A DNA stretch of 64,000 nt from Capillibacterium thermochitinicola (GCF_013664685.1 NZ_JAAKDE010000001.1:62001-126000), one strand, 5' to 3'. Positions 25,530-34,421 are shown, counted from the stretch's first letter. Notes: a model not told the origin generated them from the sequence alone. A program made the numbers and translations.

Positions 25530-26423
25530 ATGAACGAGGAATACAGGGCGAGCAATCAACCGCAAGGCGAACCGGTGGCCGGGTGTTTGTACTTGGTCAC
25601 CACCCCCATCGGTAATCTGGAGGATTTAACCCCCCGGGCGGCCCGGATCTTGAAAGAAGTGGATTTAATCGCCGCCGAGGATACCCGGCAGACCAGGAAA
25701 CTCCTGGCTCACCTTGGTATTCAGCAGCGGATCGTCAGTTATTACCGGGAGAAGGAACAGGAAAGGGCGGCGCTGCTGCTGGAGTACCTGAAAAACGGGG
25801 CGCAGATTGCAGTGGTCAGTGATGCGGGGACGCCGGGGCTCTCCGATCCCGGCGCTGTTTTGGTGGCAAAAGCAGTGGCGTCCGGCATTCAGGTCGTCCC
25901 GGTGCCCGGAGTTTCGGCTTGCCTGGCGGCGCTGGTGGCTTCCGGTCTGCCCACCCACCGGTTTGTCTTCGAAGGTTTTTTGCCCCGGAAGCCAAAGGAG
26001 AAAAAAGCCCGTCTGGCCGCCCTGGCCGGTGAAGAACGGACCATTGTCCTTTATGAAGCTCCCCATCGTTTAACCGAAACCCTCGAGCTTCTTGCCCGGC
26101 AGCTTGGCCCGGAGCGGCCGGTGGTGATTGCCCGGGAATTAACGAAGAAATTTGAAGAATTCTGGCGGGGAACGCTGGCGGAGGCGGTCCGGGTCTGGTC
26201 GGCCCGGGATGTAAGAGGCGAATTTACGCTGGTGTTGGCGGGCCGTTCGCCGGAAGCCGAGGAGGAGCCGGAGGCGGCCGACTATGAGTGTTTATACCAG
26301 GAAATACAACAACGCTGCCGCGCCGGGGAGAAAGCCTCCGCCGTGATTCGCGAGATTGCCCAGCGGGACAATCTGTCCCGAAGCGACCTTTATCAGTACT
26401 ACCAAAAAAGAAAAGGGGATTAA
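25530..26423 (+). CDS. rsmI: 16S rRNA 2'-O-ribose cytidine-1402 methyltransferase
   Basis: SAM-dependent methyltransferase of the RsmI/YraL family (tetrapyrrole methylase fold), 297 residues. Motifs: LVTTPIGNLEDLTPRAARIL, AEDTRQTRKLL, VVSDAGTPGLSDPG (SAM-binding loop), PVPGVSACLAALVASGLPT and the C-terminal helical DNLSRSDLYQYY. It modifies C1402 in the ribosomal decoding centre. The rsmI-abrB-metG neighbourhood matches the Bacillus yabC-abrB-metS order. Confidence 0.95.
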   Translation: MNEEYRASNQPQGEPVAGCLYLVTTPIGNLEDLTPRAARILKEVDLIAAEDTRQTRKLLAHLGIQQRIVSYYREKEQERAALLLEYLKNGAQIAVVSDAGTPGLSDPGAVLVAKAVASGIQVVPVPGVSACLAALVASGLPTHRFVFEGFLPRKPKEKKARLAALAGEERTIVLYEAPHRLTETLELLARQLGPERPVVIARELTKKFEEFWRGTLAEAVRVWSARDVRGEFTLVLAGRSPEAEEEPEAADYECLYQEIQQRCRAGEKASAVIREIAQRDNLSRSDLYQYYQKRKGD

Positions 26424-26437
26424 CTCCCCCTTGTTTT
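26411..26437 (+). terminator. Candidate terminator at the end of rsmI
   Basis: AAAAGGGGATTAACTCCCCC folds with the rsmI stop codon in the loop and runs into TTGTTTTCC. Short T-run, moderate quality. Confidence 0.5.
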
Positions 26438-26489
26438 CCGAAACAGTGAAGCCAACATCTGAATCGAAAGGATTATGGAAAAGGACAGA

Positions 26490-26738
26490 TTAAGAGACGA
26501 CTTTCATGGCATCCAAACAATCCTGGCAGATGTTTTTTTCCTTGAAATTTCGGACATTATCGGCATTTCCGCAAAAGATACAGGCTGGTTCATATTTCTT
26601 GAGGATAATTCTTTCCCCGTCGACGTAAATCTCTAAAGCATCTTTCTCTTCGATGCGAAGGGTGCGACGTAATTCGATGGGAATAACAACCCGGCCCAAC
26701 TCATCTACCTTACGGACAATTCCGGTGGATTTCATCAT
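26490..26738 (-). CDS. abrB: AbrB/SpoVT-type transition-state regulator
   Basis: An 82-residue DNA-binding protein. The swapped-hairpin N-terminus, GIVRKVDELGRVVIPIELR, is the AbrB/MazE fold. The C-terminus carries a four-cysteine knuckle (CIFCGNADNV and CQDC), as in clostridial homologues. AbrB proteins repress stationary-phase and sporulation genes during growth and are shut off by Spo0A in Bacillus; spo0A is 15 kb away here. Two adjacent ATG codons lie behind GGAGGAA. It has its own promoter, divergent from metG. Confidence 0.93.
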   Translation of the reverse strand: MMKSTGIVRKVDELGRVVIPIELRRTLRIEEKDALEIYVDGERIILKKYEPACIFCGNADNVRNFKEKNICQDCLDAMKVVS

Positions 26739-26786
26739 GATCTATTCCTCCTTTTCCGATAAGATTCGACAATCAACTACAAGCTA

Positions 26787-26815
26787 ATTGTACCTTATTT
26801 TCCAAACTAAGTCAA
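26787..26815 (-). promoter_or_regulatory. SigA promoter of abrB
   Basis: On the minus strand TTGACT (26815-26810) and TACAAT (26792-26787) with a 17-base spacer, about 50 bases upstream of the abrB start. Confidence 0.8.
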
Positions 26816-26862
26816 TGGTGGGAATAATTAATTTGGGAATTTTTATCATAACGGCTTAAAAC

Positions 26863-26891
26863 TTGACAAACCGGTTGACAATGGGTATTAA
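26863..26891 (+). promoter_or_regulatory. Promoter of the metG T-box transcript
   Basis: TTGACA (26863-26868) and TATTAA (26886-26891), spacer 17. A second TTGACA at 26875-26880 overlaps the spacer, with only weak -10 matches (AATAAA at 17 bases). Divergent from the abrB promoter about 50 bases away. Confidence 0.65.
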
Positions 26892-26904
26892 TATATTAAT
26901 AAAC

Positions 26905-27191
26905 ACTGGATAGCCTTAAAAAGCAATGAAGGGTAGGAGTAGTCTTCCTGAAGCGTAGACAGCGAGCCGGGATGGTGGGAGCCGGCCGGGGACGGAGGGA
27001 CGAAGATGGACCCGGAGCAGTACACTGAAAGGGGAGCAGTCCGCCAGTAGGTGTACCGGTGGCGCCCGTTAACGCGCAAGGCCAGGGCTGGACCCTGTCC
27101 GCCAAGTCTCTGTTTTACAGAGAGAATTGGGGTGGTACCGCGGGAAATCCTCGCCCCCAAAGCATTGTCCTTTGGGTGGAGAGGTTTTTTT
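26905..27191 (+). ncRNA. T-box riboswitch (methionine), metG leader
   Basis: Stem I distal segment GCGAGCCGGGATGGTGG with GCCGG, specifier ATG at 27006-27008 in the usual GAAG context, and T-box core TGGGGTGGTACCGCGGG around 27127-27145. The terminator CCTCGCCCCCAAAG (27149-27162) pairs with CTTTGGGTGGAGAGG (27170-27184), then T7. It senses uncharged tRNA-Met. Confidence 0.95.
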
Positions 27192-27219
27192 ATTACCAAA
27201 TTTTAAGGAGGAGTTCGGT

Positions 27220-29160
27220 ATGGGGAAATTCTATGTGACAACACCAATTTACTATCCCAGTGACAATTTACATATTGGTCATGCCTACACAACGGTGGTC
27301 GCCGATGCGTTGGCCCGTTACCACCGGCTGCTGGGGGAGGATGTTTATTTCCTTACCGGCACCGATGAGCACGGGCAAAAGATCCAGCGCCGGGCGGAGG
27401 CGGCGGGTAAAACGCCACAGGCGTTTGTTGACGAGATTGTCGACAATATTAAATCTTTATGGAAATTACTGAAAATTAGCAACGATGATTTTATCCGGAC
27501 AACCGAGCCCCGCCACACCGAAAAAGTGCAGCGCATCTTCCAACGGTTGTACGATCAAGGGGATATTTACAAAAGTGAGTACGAAGGCCTCTACTGTACA
27601 CCGTGCGAAGCCTTTTGGCTGGAACGCCAGCTGGTGGACGGGAAATGTCCGGATTGCGGGCGCGAAGTGGAAAAAGTCCGTGAGGAAAGCTACTTTTTCC
27701 GCTTGTCAAAATATGCGGACCGCCTGATGGCCCACATTGAAGCGAATCCCGATTTCATCCAGCCGGTTTCGCGGAAAAACGAGATGATCAACAATTTTTT
27801 GCGGCCGGGCCTGGAAGATCTTTGTGTTTCGCGGACGACTTTTTCGTGGGGGATTCCCGTCCCCTTTGACCAAAAGCATGTGATCTACGTTTGGCTTGAC
27901 GCCTTGACCAATTATATTACGGCTTTAGGTTACCCTGACGAGGCGGGGAAAGGCGGCCTTTTTGACCGGTTCTGGCCGGCCGACCTGCACCTGGTCGGGA
28001 AAGAGATTGTCCGCTTCCACACGATCATCTGGCCGATCATCTTGATGGCGTTGGGCTTGCCTTTACCGAAGCAGGTTTTTGGCCACGGCTGGCTGGTTTT
28101 GGACGGCGGGAAAATGTCCAAATCCAAGGGGAATGTGATCGATCCGGTGGTTTTGGTGGAGAAATACGGATTGGATGCGGTCCGGTATTTTCTTCTGCGG
28201 GAGGTGCCCTTTGGGGCGGACGGCGTCTATTCGGAAGAGGCGCTGGTCCTCCGGATTAATACAGATTTGGCTAACGACCTGGGGAATCTTTTGCACCGTA
28301 CCCTCTCGATGGTGGAGAAGTTCGCCGGCGGAGTGGTTCCCGCGCCCGGGGGGTACGGACCATTGGAAGAAGCCTTGATCGCGGAGGCCAACCTGACTTT
28401 GGAAAAAGTCCAAAAACACATGGACAAACTGGAGGTCTCCGACGCTCTGGCCGCCATCTTTGCGCTGATTGGCCGGGCGAACAAGTATATTGACGAGGCG
28501 GCACCCTGGAGCTTGAATAAACAGGGTAACCGGGAGCGGCTGGGTACGGTCCTTTATACGATGGTCGAAGTGATCCGGTTGAGTGCGGTCCTGCTGACAC
28601 CTTTCCTGGTGGAGACCCCGGCCCGGATCTTTGCCCAGTTGGGCCTGGATACGGACCCGACCGCCCAGGGGTTGGTGGCCGGAGGGAAATGGGGTCAGTA
28701 CCCGGCCGGGACCAAAGTACGTAAAGGCGACCCGCTTTTCCCGCGGATCGAATGGGAAAAGGAGACCGGTGCGGAGAAGGAAAAACCGGCTCCCGCGCAA
28801 CCGCAGGAAAAGGCGGCCCCGCCGGCGGCGGAACCGGAGCAGATTACCTATGAAGAGTTTGCCAAAATCCAATTGCGGGTGGCCAAGGTTCTGGCGGCGG
28901 AGAGGCTGGAAGGCACCGATAAACTGCTGCGTTTGCAGGTCCGGCTGGGGAGCGAAGAGCGGCAGATTGTGGCCGGGATCGCCAAGTATTACCAACCGGA
29001 GGAGTTGGTCGGTAAGGAGATTGTGGTCGTGGCCAACCTGAAACCGGCCAAACTGCGGGGGGTCCTCTCCCAGGGCATGCTCCTGGCGGCGAGTAATGGC
29101 GATCAGTTGGCCCTGGTTGTTCCCGAAAAGACGGTGGGGGACGGGGCGGAAGTCCGATGA
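27220..29160 (+). CDS. metG: Methionyl-tRNA synthetase with C-terminal tRNA-binding domain
   Basis: A 646-residue class I synthetase. HIGH at residues 18-21, zinc-knuckle cysteines (CTPCEAFW and CPDCGREV, about 127-147), KMSKSKG near residue 300, an anticodon-binding helical domain, an Ala/Pro/Glu linker (about 520-545), and a Trbp111-like OB domain at the end (FAKIQLRVAKVLAAERLEGTDKL). ATG 27220 has AAGGAGG upstream; earlier in-frame starts lie in the T-box terminator. It overlaps tatD by an ATGA junction, as in the conserved metS-yabD pair. Confidence 0.97.
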   Translation: MGKFYVTTPIYYPSDNLHIGHAYTTVVADALARYHRLLGEDVYFLTGTDEHGQKIQRRAEAAGKTPQAFVDEIVDNIKSLWKLLKISNDDFIRTTEPRHTEKVQRIFQRLYDQGDIYKSEYEGLYCTPCEAFWLERQLVDGKCPDCGREVEKVREESYFFRLSKYADRLMAHIEANPDFIQPVSRKNEMINNFLRPGLEDLCVSRTTFSWGIPVPFDQKHVIYVWLDALTNYITALGYPDEAGKGGLFDRFWPADLHLVGKEIVRFHTIIWPIILMALGLPLPKQVFGHGWLVLDGGKMSKSKGNVIDPVVLVEKYGLDAVRYFLLREVPFGADGVYSEEALVLRINTDLANDLGNLLHRTLSMVEKFAGGVVPAPGGYGPLEEALIAEANLTLEKVQKHMDKLEVSDALAAIFALIGRANKYIDEAAPWSLNKQGNRERLGTVLYTMVEVIRLSAVLLTPFLVETPARIFAQLGLDTDPTAQGLVAGGKWGQYPAGTKVRKGDPLFPRIEWEKETGAEKEKPAPAQPQEKAAPPAAEPEQITYEEFAKIQLRVAKVLAAERLEGTDKLLRLQVRLGSEERQIVAGIAKYYQPEELVGKEIVVVANLKPAKLRGVLSQGMLLAASNGDQLALVVPEKTVGDGAEVR

Positions 29161-29927
29161 GACTCTTCGACACCCACTGTCACTTGAACGACGAAGCTTA
29201 TCAAGGCGATTTGACCGCCGTTTTAGAGCGGGCGCGCCGCGCGGGGGTAGCCCGGATGCTGGTGGTTGGGTACGACCTGCCCTCTTCCCGCCGGGCCTTG
29301 GCTTTGGCCGAGGCCGAAGAGGGGATTTACGCTGCGGTCGGGATTCATCCGCATGAGGCGGCGGCCGTCACCGCCGCCGACCTTGACCGTTTGGAAGAGA
29401 TGATGGCCCACCCGAAAGTCGTTGCCCTTGGGGAAATCGGCCTTGATTACCATTATGAGAATTCACCCCGCCGGGCGCAACAGGAAGCTCTCCGGGCCCA
29501 GCTGGCCTTGGCGCGGAAGGCCGGAAAACCGGTGGTGATTCACGGGCGGGAAGCCCACGCCGATTTGGTGGCGGCCCTGAAAGCGGAGGGCGGCTGTTAC
29601 CAGGGTGTAATGCATTGTTATTCCGGGAGCAAAGAAGCAGCCCGCGATTATTTAGAGATGAATCTCCATATCTCGGTGGCCGGGCCGGTGACTTTTAAGA
29701 ATGCCCGGAAACTGCTGGAAGTGGTGCCGGCTCTGCCTCCGGATCGTTTGTTGATCGAAACCGATGCGCCCTATTTGGCCCCCCACCCCTGGCGGGGACG
29801 GCGGAACGAGCCGGCCTACCTGTTGGCGGTAGCCGAACGCGTTGCCGAGCTCTTGGGGATGACGGCGGAGGCGGTGGCGGATCTGACCTGGAACAACGGC
29901 GCGGCCTGTTTCGGGCTGACACCCTAA
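29157..29927 (+). CDS. tatD: TatD family metal-dependent hydrolase/DNase
   Basis: A 256-residue TIM-barrel hydrolase. Metal motifs: FDTHCHLNDEAY at the N-terminus, GEIGLDYHY, VIHGREAH, MHCYSGS, and ETDAPYLAPHPWRGRRNEP. TatD enzymes act as 3'-5' DNA/RNA exonucleases or deoxyribonucleases; the cellular role is not settled. Translationally coupled to metG (ATGA overlap). Confidence 0.95.
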   Translation: MRLFDTHCHLNDEAYQGDLTAVLERARRAGVARMLVVGYDLPSSRRALALAEAEEGIYAAVGIHPHEAAAVTAADLDRLEEMMAHPKVVALGEIGLDYHYENSPRRAQQEALRAQLALARKAGKPVVIHGREAHADLVAALKAEGGCYQGVMHCYSGSKEAARDYLEMNLHISVAGPVTFKNARKLLEVVPALPPDRLLIETDAPYLAPHPWRGRRNEPAYLLAVAERVAELLGMTAEAVADLTWNNGAACFGLTP

Positions 29928-30029
29928 ACAATTCAACGGAGAAGGAAACACCGTTTGGTTCCGGCGGATAAATGCGGGCAAAGACAAAATAGTAATGAGG
30001 AACGAGCGACTGATTGGGGAGGCACAGGG

Positions 30030-30623
30030 ATGGGTAATATTTTTGCGTATTCAATCGAAGACCGTCTTTATCTAAATATCACCAACCGGTGTCCGAACCG
30101 TTGTGTTTTTTGTATTCGCCATAATGAGCGGGGGGTCGGGTACGACCTGTGGCTGGACCGGGAACCGTCGGTGGAGGAGGTCCTGGCGGCGGCCGGTGAT
30201 GTCTCGGCCTACCGGGAAGTTGTTTTCTGTGGGTACGGCGAGCCTCTACTCCGGTGGGAGGTGGTGGTCGGGGTCGCCCGCGCCTTGAAAGAACGTTTCG
30301 GGGTACCGATCCGGATTAACACCAATGGTTTGGCCGAGGCGGTGCTGGGACAGCCGATCCTGCCCCATCTGGCCGGCTTGGTGGATGTCATTTCGATTAG
30401 TTTAAATGCGGCCGATGCGGCCATGTACGATCGTTTATGCCATTCCGAACTGGGGCCGGAGGCCTATCCGGCTTTGCTCCGTTTTATCCGGGACAGTAAG
30501 TTGTATATCCCGCGGGTCATCGTGTCGGTGGTAGCGATCCCGAATTTTGATCCGGAACCCGCCAGGCGGCTCGCCCGCGAGCTCGGGGTGGAACTGCGGA
30601 TTCGCCCCTACCAAACCGAATAG
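30030..30623 (+). CDS. TatD-associated radical SAM protein
   Basis: A 197-residue radical SAM protein. CPNRCVFC gives the CxxxCxxC cluster motif at residues 21, 25 and 28, and FCGYGEPLLRWEVV is the SAM-binding GGE-like strand. It is short for the superfamily and lacks an auxiliary cluster. It matches the family named for its linkage to TatD (tatD_link_rSAM). Substrate and product are unknown. ATG 30030 follows GGGAGG; the reading frame upstream of it is open but lacks a ribosome site. Confidence 0.88.
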   Translation: MGNIFAYSIEDRLYLNITNRCPNRCVFCIRHNERGVGYDLWLDREPSVEEVLAAAGDVSAYREVVFCGYGEPLLRWEVVVGVARALKERFGVPIRINTNGLAEAVLGQPILPHLAGLVDVISISLNAADAAMYDRLCHSELGPEAYPALLRFIRDSKLYIPRVIVSVVAIPNFDPEPARRLARELGVELRIRPYQTE

Positions 30624-30759
30624 CTGATTAATCTTTCCGCATATTTCCAGCAGGAGACGGTTGAACGCAGAAGGAATTGTTTAGAAACAGAACCAGCTTT
30701 GGGTTCTCCTTGGGCTGGGCTTTTTGTGCGACAAAAAGCCTTTGGGAGGAGTGATCATT

Positions 30760-31791
30760 TTGCAAGTGCGGAAGGTGTGGGCGCCCGGGTGGCGGTTGCC
30801 CTTGCGGTCCGGAACTTATTGGGTAAACATCCTGGCGGGACTGGCCTTTTTCCTTTTGCTGTTTTATGCGTGGCGGCTGCAGACGATCGCGGTGACCGTG
30901 GACGGTGTGCAGGTTAAGCTGACGACGACGGCACCGACGGTCGAGGCGGCGCTGGCCAAAGCCGGTGTGGTTGTCCGTTCCGGTGATGAGGTCTCCCCCG
31001 GTTTAGGGACAAGGGTGCGGGAAGGGATGACCATTACGATTCGGCGCGGAGTGGATTTCGTGATTGAGGCTGATGGACAAGCAATCGAGGTCCGGATGCC
31101 CCCGGTAACGGTGGCCGAGGCCCTCCAGCGGACCGGGATCAGCCTGGGGACGGCGGACCGTCTTTCTTTGCCCGCCGACGCCCAGGTCTGGGCAGGCCTA
31201 CGTTTAAAGGTGACGCGGGTGACCACGGAGCGTGTGACCATTGAATCAAAGTTCACGCCGAAGGTGACCTATGTTAACGATGCGAATCTGGATAAGGGGA
31301 AACAGCGGGTTGTTAACCCCGGCGAACCCGGGATTCTGGCACGGGAGTACACGGTGGTTTATGAGGACGGGCAAGAGGTCTCCCGGCAGCTGGTCGGGGA
31401 ACGGGTGGAAAAACCGGCGGTGCAGAAAGTGATTGCCCGGGGAACCCGCCCGGTGATCCGGACGGCGAACGTCGCCGGGGGAAAGACGATCCGTTATACT
31501 GATGTGTTCATCATGGAAGCAACGGCCTATGAACCGGGGCCTCAATCGTGCGGGATCTATGCCGACGGTTATACATACACGGGGAAAAAGGCAACTTACG
31601 GGATTGCGGCGGTTGACCCGAAGGTGATTCCGCTTGGGACCAAACTCTATATCGAAGGGTACGGGTTTGCCGCGGCTGAAGATATCGGAAGCGACATTAA
31701 AGGGAACCGGATCGATGTTTGTTATGATACCGTCCGCGAGGCGTTGCTGTGGGGGCGCAAGCGCGTGAAAGTTTATATTCTGGCTCCGTAA
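30760..31791 (+). CDS. yabE: YabE/RpfB-like protein: DUF348, G5 and 3D domains
   Basis: A 343-residue cell-wall protein. One N-terminal membrane helix (about 25-45), two DUF348 repeats (TVDGVQVKLTTTAPTVEAAL and a second at FVIEADGQAIEV), a G5 domain (from about 155, ending GERVEKPAVQKVIARGT), and a C-terminal 3D domain with the three catalytic-type Asp (AAVDPKVIPLGTKLYIEGYG, AEDIGSDIKGNRIDVC). Such proteins are probable lytic transglycosylases that remodel peptidoglycan during outgrowth or resuscitation. TTG 30760 has GGGAGGAG upstream. A hairpin, GGCTTTTTG/CAAAAAGCC (30718-30740), lies just before it. Confidence 0.92.
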   Translation: MQVRKVWAPGWRLPLRSGTYWVNILAGLAFFLLLFYAWRLQTIAVTVDGVQVKLTTTAPTVEAALAKAGVVVRSGDEVSPGLGTRVREGMTITIRRGVDFVIEADGQAIEVRMPPVTVAEALQRTGISLGTADRLSLPADAQVWAGLRLKVTRVTTERVTIESKFTPKVTYVNDANLDKGKQRVVNPGEPGILAREYTVVYEDGQEVSRQLVGERVEKPAVQKVIARGTRPVIRTANVAGGKTIRYTDVFIMEATAYEPGPQSCGIYADGYTYTGKKATYGIAAVDPKVIPLGTKLYIEGYGFAAAEDIGSDIKGNRIDVCYDTVREALLWGRKRVKVYILAP

Positions 31792-31814
31792 AGTGCCCGG
31801 ATGATGAAAGTTGG

Positions 31815-31834
31815 GGAAAAAACCGGTTTTTTCC
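31815..31834. other. Perfect 20-bp palindrome
   Basis: A perfect palindrome (GGAAAAAACC then GGTTTTTTCC) lies between yabE and the REC-GGDEF gene. A shifted pairing AACCGG/CCGGTT around T6 is also possible. It could be the yabE terminator or an operator for the next gene. Confidence 0.45.
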
Positions 31835-31913
31835 GGTTAAGGAAGAGGAATAGGTTGCCTTTCGTCGAACCATTGAATACGGAGGGAAAGCGAGGGGAAG
31901 GAGCGGTCTTTTG

Positions 31914-32852
31914 ATGAATCTGGACAGGGTGTTGATAGCCGAGAGCGATCCGCACCTGGCTGAATTAATGGTGATTCGGCTTTCGAATGCCGGTTATCAG
32001 CTGGCCACGTGTACCCAGGGGAATGAGGTATTGACGAAGGCCCTTGATTTTAAACCGGGCGTGGTGATTGTCGACCAGTATTTGACGGATAAGGACGGAT
32101 TGGAAGTCTGTTATGAATTGAGATTACATTCGGCCACCCGCAACATCGGGATTATCCTTTTGACGCAAGAGGAGATTAACCTGGCCGACCTGGTCGGGCT
32201 GGGGGTACGGATTGACACGCAGTTAATCAAGCCATTTAAACCCAAGGATATTTTGACGGAAGTAAATACCCTGATGGCCGAGCGACGGGCCACCACGAAG
32301 AACTCGCTGACCGGCTTTCCCGGCTGGGATGCCATACGGCGGGAGATCGCGGAACGAATAACGGCGGGCGTTGATTGCGATCTGCTCTTTATTGATATCA
32401 ATAATTTCCGGATCTACAATCAATGCTACGGCTTCAGCGCCGGCGATGAGGCCCTGCGTTTATTGTGCCGGCTGCTCCTGGAAGTAACCGATGAACTGGA
32501 TTCACCGGATATTTTTATTTCCCATATTCATGGCGATGATTTTGCGGTGATGCTGCCGGTGGGGACCGGCGAGCAGGTCGGGCGCGCTTTGATTGACCGT
32601 TTTGACCAGGAGGTTCTCCAGCTTTACCTGGAGGACGACCGGGAACGGGGCGGGATGTATCTGCAAAGGCCTGACGGCCGTCTTGAACAGTGGCCTTTGA
32701 TGTCGCTGTCGGTCGCGCTGATCAACGGCATCATTGATAAATACCGGCATCCTTTGGAAACCAAGACCGTTGGGGAAGAGTTGCTCAAACGGCTGAAGGT
32801 AAGGCCCGGCAGTAATTTGTTGCGGGATCGGTCAAGCAATTCTCCGGCTTAA
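31914..32852 (+). CDS. Response regulator: REC plus degenerate GGDEF domain
   Basis: 312 residues. The N-terminal receiver has the acidic pocket (LIAESDPHL), the phospho-acceptor Asp in VVIVDQYLTDKDGLEV, the Thr in IILLTQEE, and Lys in LIKPFKPKDI. The C-terminal half is GGDEF-like (LLFIDINNFRIYNQCYGFSAGDEALRLL), but the signature reads HGDDF and no RxxD site is evident. It is therefore probably a poor cyclase or a nucleotide or effector sensor. ATG 31914 (TTG 31911 also possible) follows GGGGAAGGAG. No histidine kinase is adjacent. It occupies the place held by rnmV in Bacillus, just before rsmA. Confidence 0.85.
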   Translation: MNLDRVLIAESDPHLAELMVIRLSNAGYQLATCTQGNEVLTKALDFKPGVVIVDQYLTDKDGLEVCYELRLHSATRNIGIILLTQEEINLADLVGLGVRIDTQLIKPFKPKDILTEVNTLMAERRATTKNSLTGFPGWDAIRREIAERITAGVDCDLLFIDINNFRIYNQCYGFSAGDEALRLLCRLLLEVTDELDSPDIFISHIHGDDFAVMLPVGTGEQVGRALIDRFDQEVLQLYLEDDRERGGMYLQRPDGRLEQWPLMSLSVALINGIIDKYRHPLETKTVGEELLKRLKVRPGSNLLRDRSSNSPA

Positions 32853-32935
32853 GGGGACCTGGCGGCGTTTTCGTGCTTAATTCCACTACTCCTTGTTACC
32901 CCCGCCGGGGTCACTTCATATGCTTGATTGATAAA

Positions 32936-32960
32936 ACAGGGAAGGATGGTCCTTCCCTGT
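32936..32960. other. Strong hairpin in the gap before rsmA
   Basis: ACAGGGAAGGA and TCCTTCCCTGT form an 11-bp stem with a 3-base loop. It is followed by AGAAATAATAAA rather than a T-run, so it is not a standard plus-strand terminator. Confidence 0.5.
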
Positions 32961-33028
32961 AGAAATAATAAATGAGGCATAATAAAAAACGGAAAGGGAT
33001 TCCTCTTTACCAGGTAAGGTGGTAGAAA

Positions 33029-33919
33029 ATTACGGAAGAGAAGCGACTGAATTTAACTTCTCCCCGCCAAGTCCAGCAGTTGATGGCCAAGTACCAGGTG
33101 GTGCCGAAAAAAGGATTAGGCCAAAATTTCTTGGCGGATGCCAATATTCTCCGTAAAATTGTAGACGCGGCGGAACTTACTGTCGCGGATGTGGTTTTGG
33201 AGATTGGGACCGGGGTTGGTGCCCTGACGACCGCTTTAGCCCAGGCGGCCGGGCGGGTAATTACGGTGGAGACCGACCGCACGCTCGCGCCGCTCCTGGC
33301 GGAAGTCCTGGCCGGGCGGGACAATGTGCAGCTGGTTTTTGGTGATATATTAAAGTATGACCCCGCCGCTTTACTGCCGTCGCCGGTGACCGCCCCGAAA
33401 GTGGTGGCGAATTTGCCCTATTATATAACCACCCCGATCATCTTCCACCTCCTCGAAGCCGGCGTCCCGTGGCAACGCCTGGTTTTTCTGGTGCAAAAGG
33501 AAGTGGCCGACCGGATGGTTTCGCCGCCCGGCAACAAGGTATACGGTGCCCTTTCGGTGATGATCCAGTCGTATTGCCATGTTGAGTTGGCCGGGGTCGT
33601 GCCGCCGACGGTCTTTATCCCGAGGCCGAAGGTCCATTCGGCGATTGTTAAACTGACTCCGCGTCCGCGGGAGTTTTCCCCCGCCACCGCACGTTGTTTC
33701 TCCCTCCTGGTGCGGACGGTTTTTTCCTCGCGCCGTAAAAATCTTTATAATTCATTGCGCGGGATTTTTTCCCAGTTGGGAGGAGAAGCAAACGTGATGG
33801 AAGCCTTACGGGCCCTGGGGCTTGATCCCCAGCAAAGGGGAGAGACCCTTTCGCCGGCGGAGTTTTATGCATTAGCCGATCTTTGTGGGAAGAACTTGAA
33901 AGGTCTGCCCCAGACTTAG
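33029..33919 (+). CDS. rsmA: 16S rRNA adenine dimethyltransferase, probable ATT start
   Basis: Dimethylates A1518/A1519 of 16S rRNA. Motifs: GLGQNFLADANILRKI, VLEIGTGVGALTTALA (SAM site), VVANLPYYITTPI (NLPY catalytic motif) and PRPKVHSAIVKL; about 296 residues. The conserved N-terminus RLNLTSPRQVQQLM lies upstream of the first accepted start (TTG 33080). An in-frame TAG at 33023 limits the start to 33026-33079, where no ATG, GTG or TTG exists. ATT 33029, six bases after AAGGTGG, is the best candidate and gives a typical RsmA N-terminus. CTG 33047 is the alternative. Confidence 0.95.
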   Translation: MTEEKRLNLTSPRQVQQLMAKYQVVPKKGLGQNFLADANILRKIVDAAELTVADVVLEIGTGVGALTTALAQAAGRVITVETDRTLAPLLAEVLAGRDNVQLVFGDILKYDPAALLPSPVTAPKVVANLPYYITTPIIFHLLEAGVPWQRLVFLVQKEVADRMVSPPGNKVYGALSVMIQSYCHVELAGVVPPTVFIPRPKVHSAIVKLTPRPREFSPATARCFSLLVRTVFSSRRKNLYNSLRGIFSQLGGEANVMEALRALGLDPQQRGETLSPAEFYALADLCGKNLKGLPQT

Positions 33920-33944
33920 CCTTTTGAACGAAGAGAGGATGAAG

Positions 33945-34415
33945 ATGAACTTTATCAGCCCGAGCAAAGGACGACTCAGTTTCAACCAGATGTTCCGGGA
34001 TCTCCTCGCGTTCATTAACGAGCATCCCGATGATACCTACAAGATGATCGTCGGAACCGATTCCCAGGAGCGGCAGGACGTTTATTATGTGACGGCGGTC
34101 GTGATCTTGCGGGAAGGGAAAGGCGGACGTTTTTATTACGCCAAGGAGAAGCAGAAGGGTCAGCTCTCGATGAAGCAGCGGATCTTTTTGGAGGCTGCCC
34201 GCAGTTTGGAAGTGGCTTCCCGTCTGGCCGCGAAGTTTATGGCGGTGGGCAAAACCGATTTTAATATCGAGATCCACCTCGACGTGGGGCAACAAGGCCG
34301 AACCAAGGAGATCATCAGGGAAGTGGTGGGGATGGTGACCGGCAGCGGGTTTGACGCGCGAATTAAACCCGACTCCTACGGTGCGACCAAGGTGGCGGAT
34401 AAGTTCACAAAATAA
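33945..34415 (+). CDS. YkuK-like ribonuclease H-fold protein (DUF458)
   Basis: A 156-residue protein of the DUF458/PF04308 type, represented by Bacillus Yku[12 protein letters not shown] at the start, [20 protein letters not shown] (an RNase H-like beta strand with acidic residue), [23 protein letters not shown], and [10 protein letters not shown] at the end. The catalytic role is untested for the family as far as I know. ATG 33945 is preceded by AGAGAGG. It sits between rsmA and the recA promoter. Confidence 0.85.
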   Translation: MNFISPSKGRLSFNQMFRDLLAFINEHPDDTYKMIVGTDSQERQDVYYVTAVVILREGKGGRFYYAKEKQKGQLSMKQRIFLEAARSLEVASRLAAKFMAVGKTDFNIEIHLDVGQQGRTKEIIREVVGMVTGSGFDARIKPDSYGATKVADKFTK

Positions 34416-34421
34416 TCGTGA

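Noticed and set aside
28063-28995. Minus-strand open frame (310 codons) over metG
   Set aside because: Shadow of metG; composition rich in Arg/Gln/Pro typical of antisense frames.
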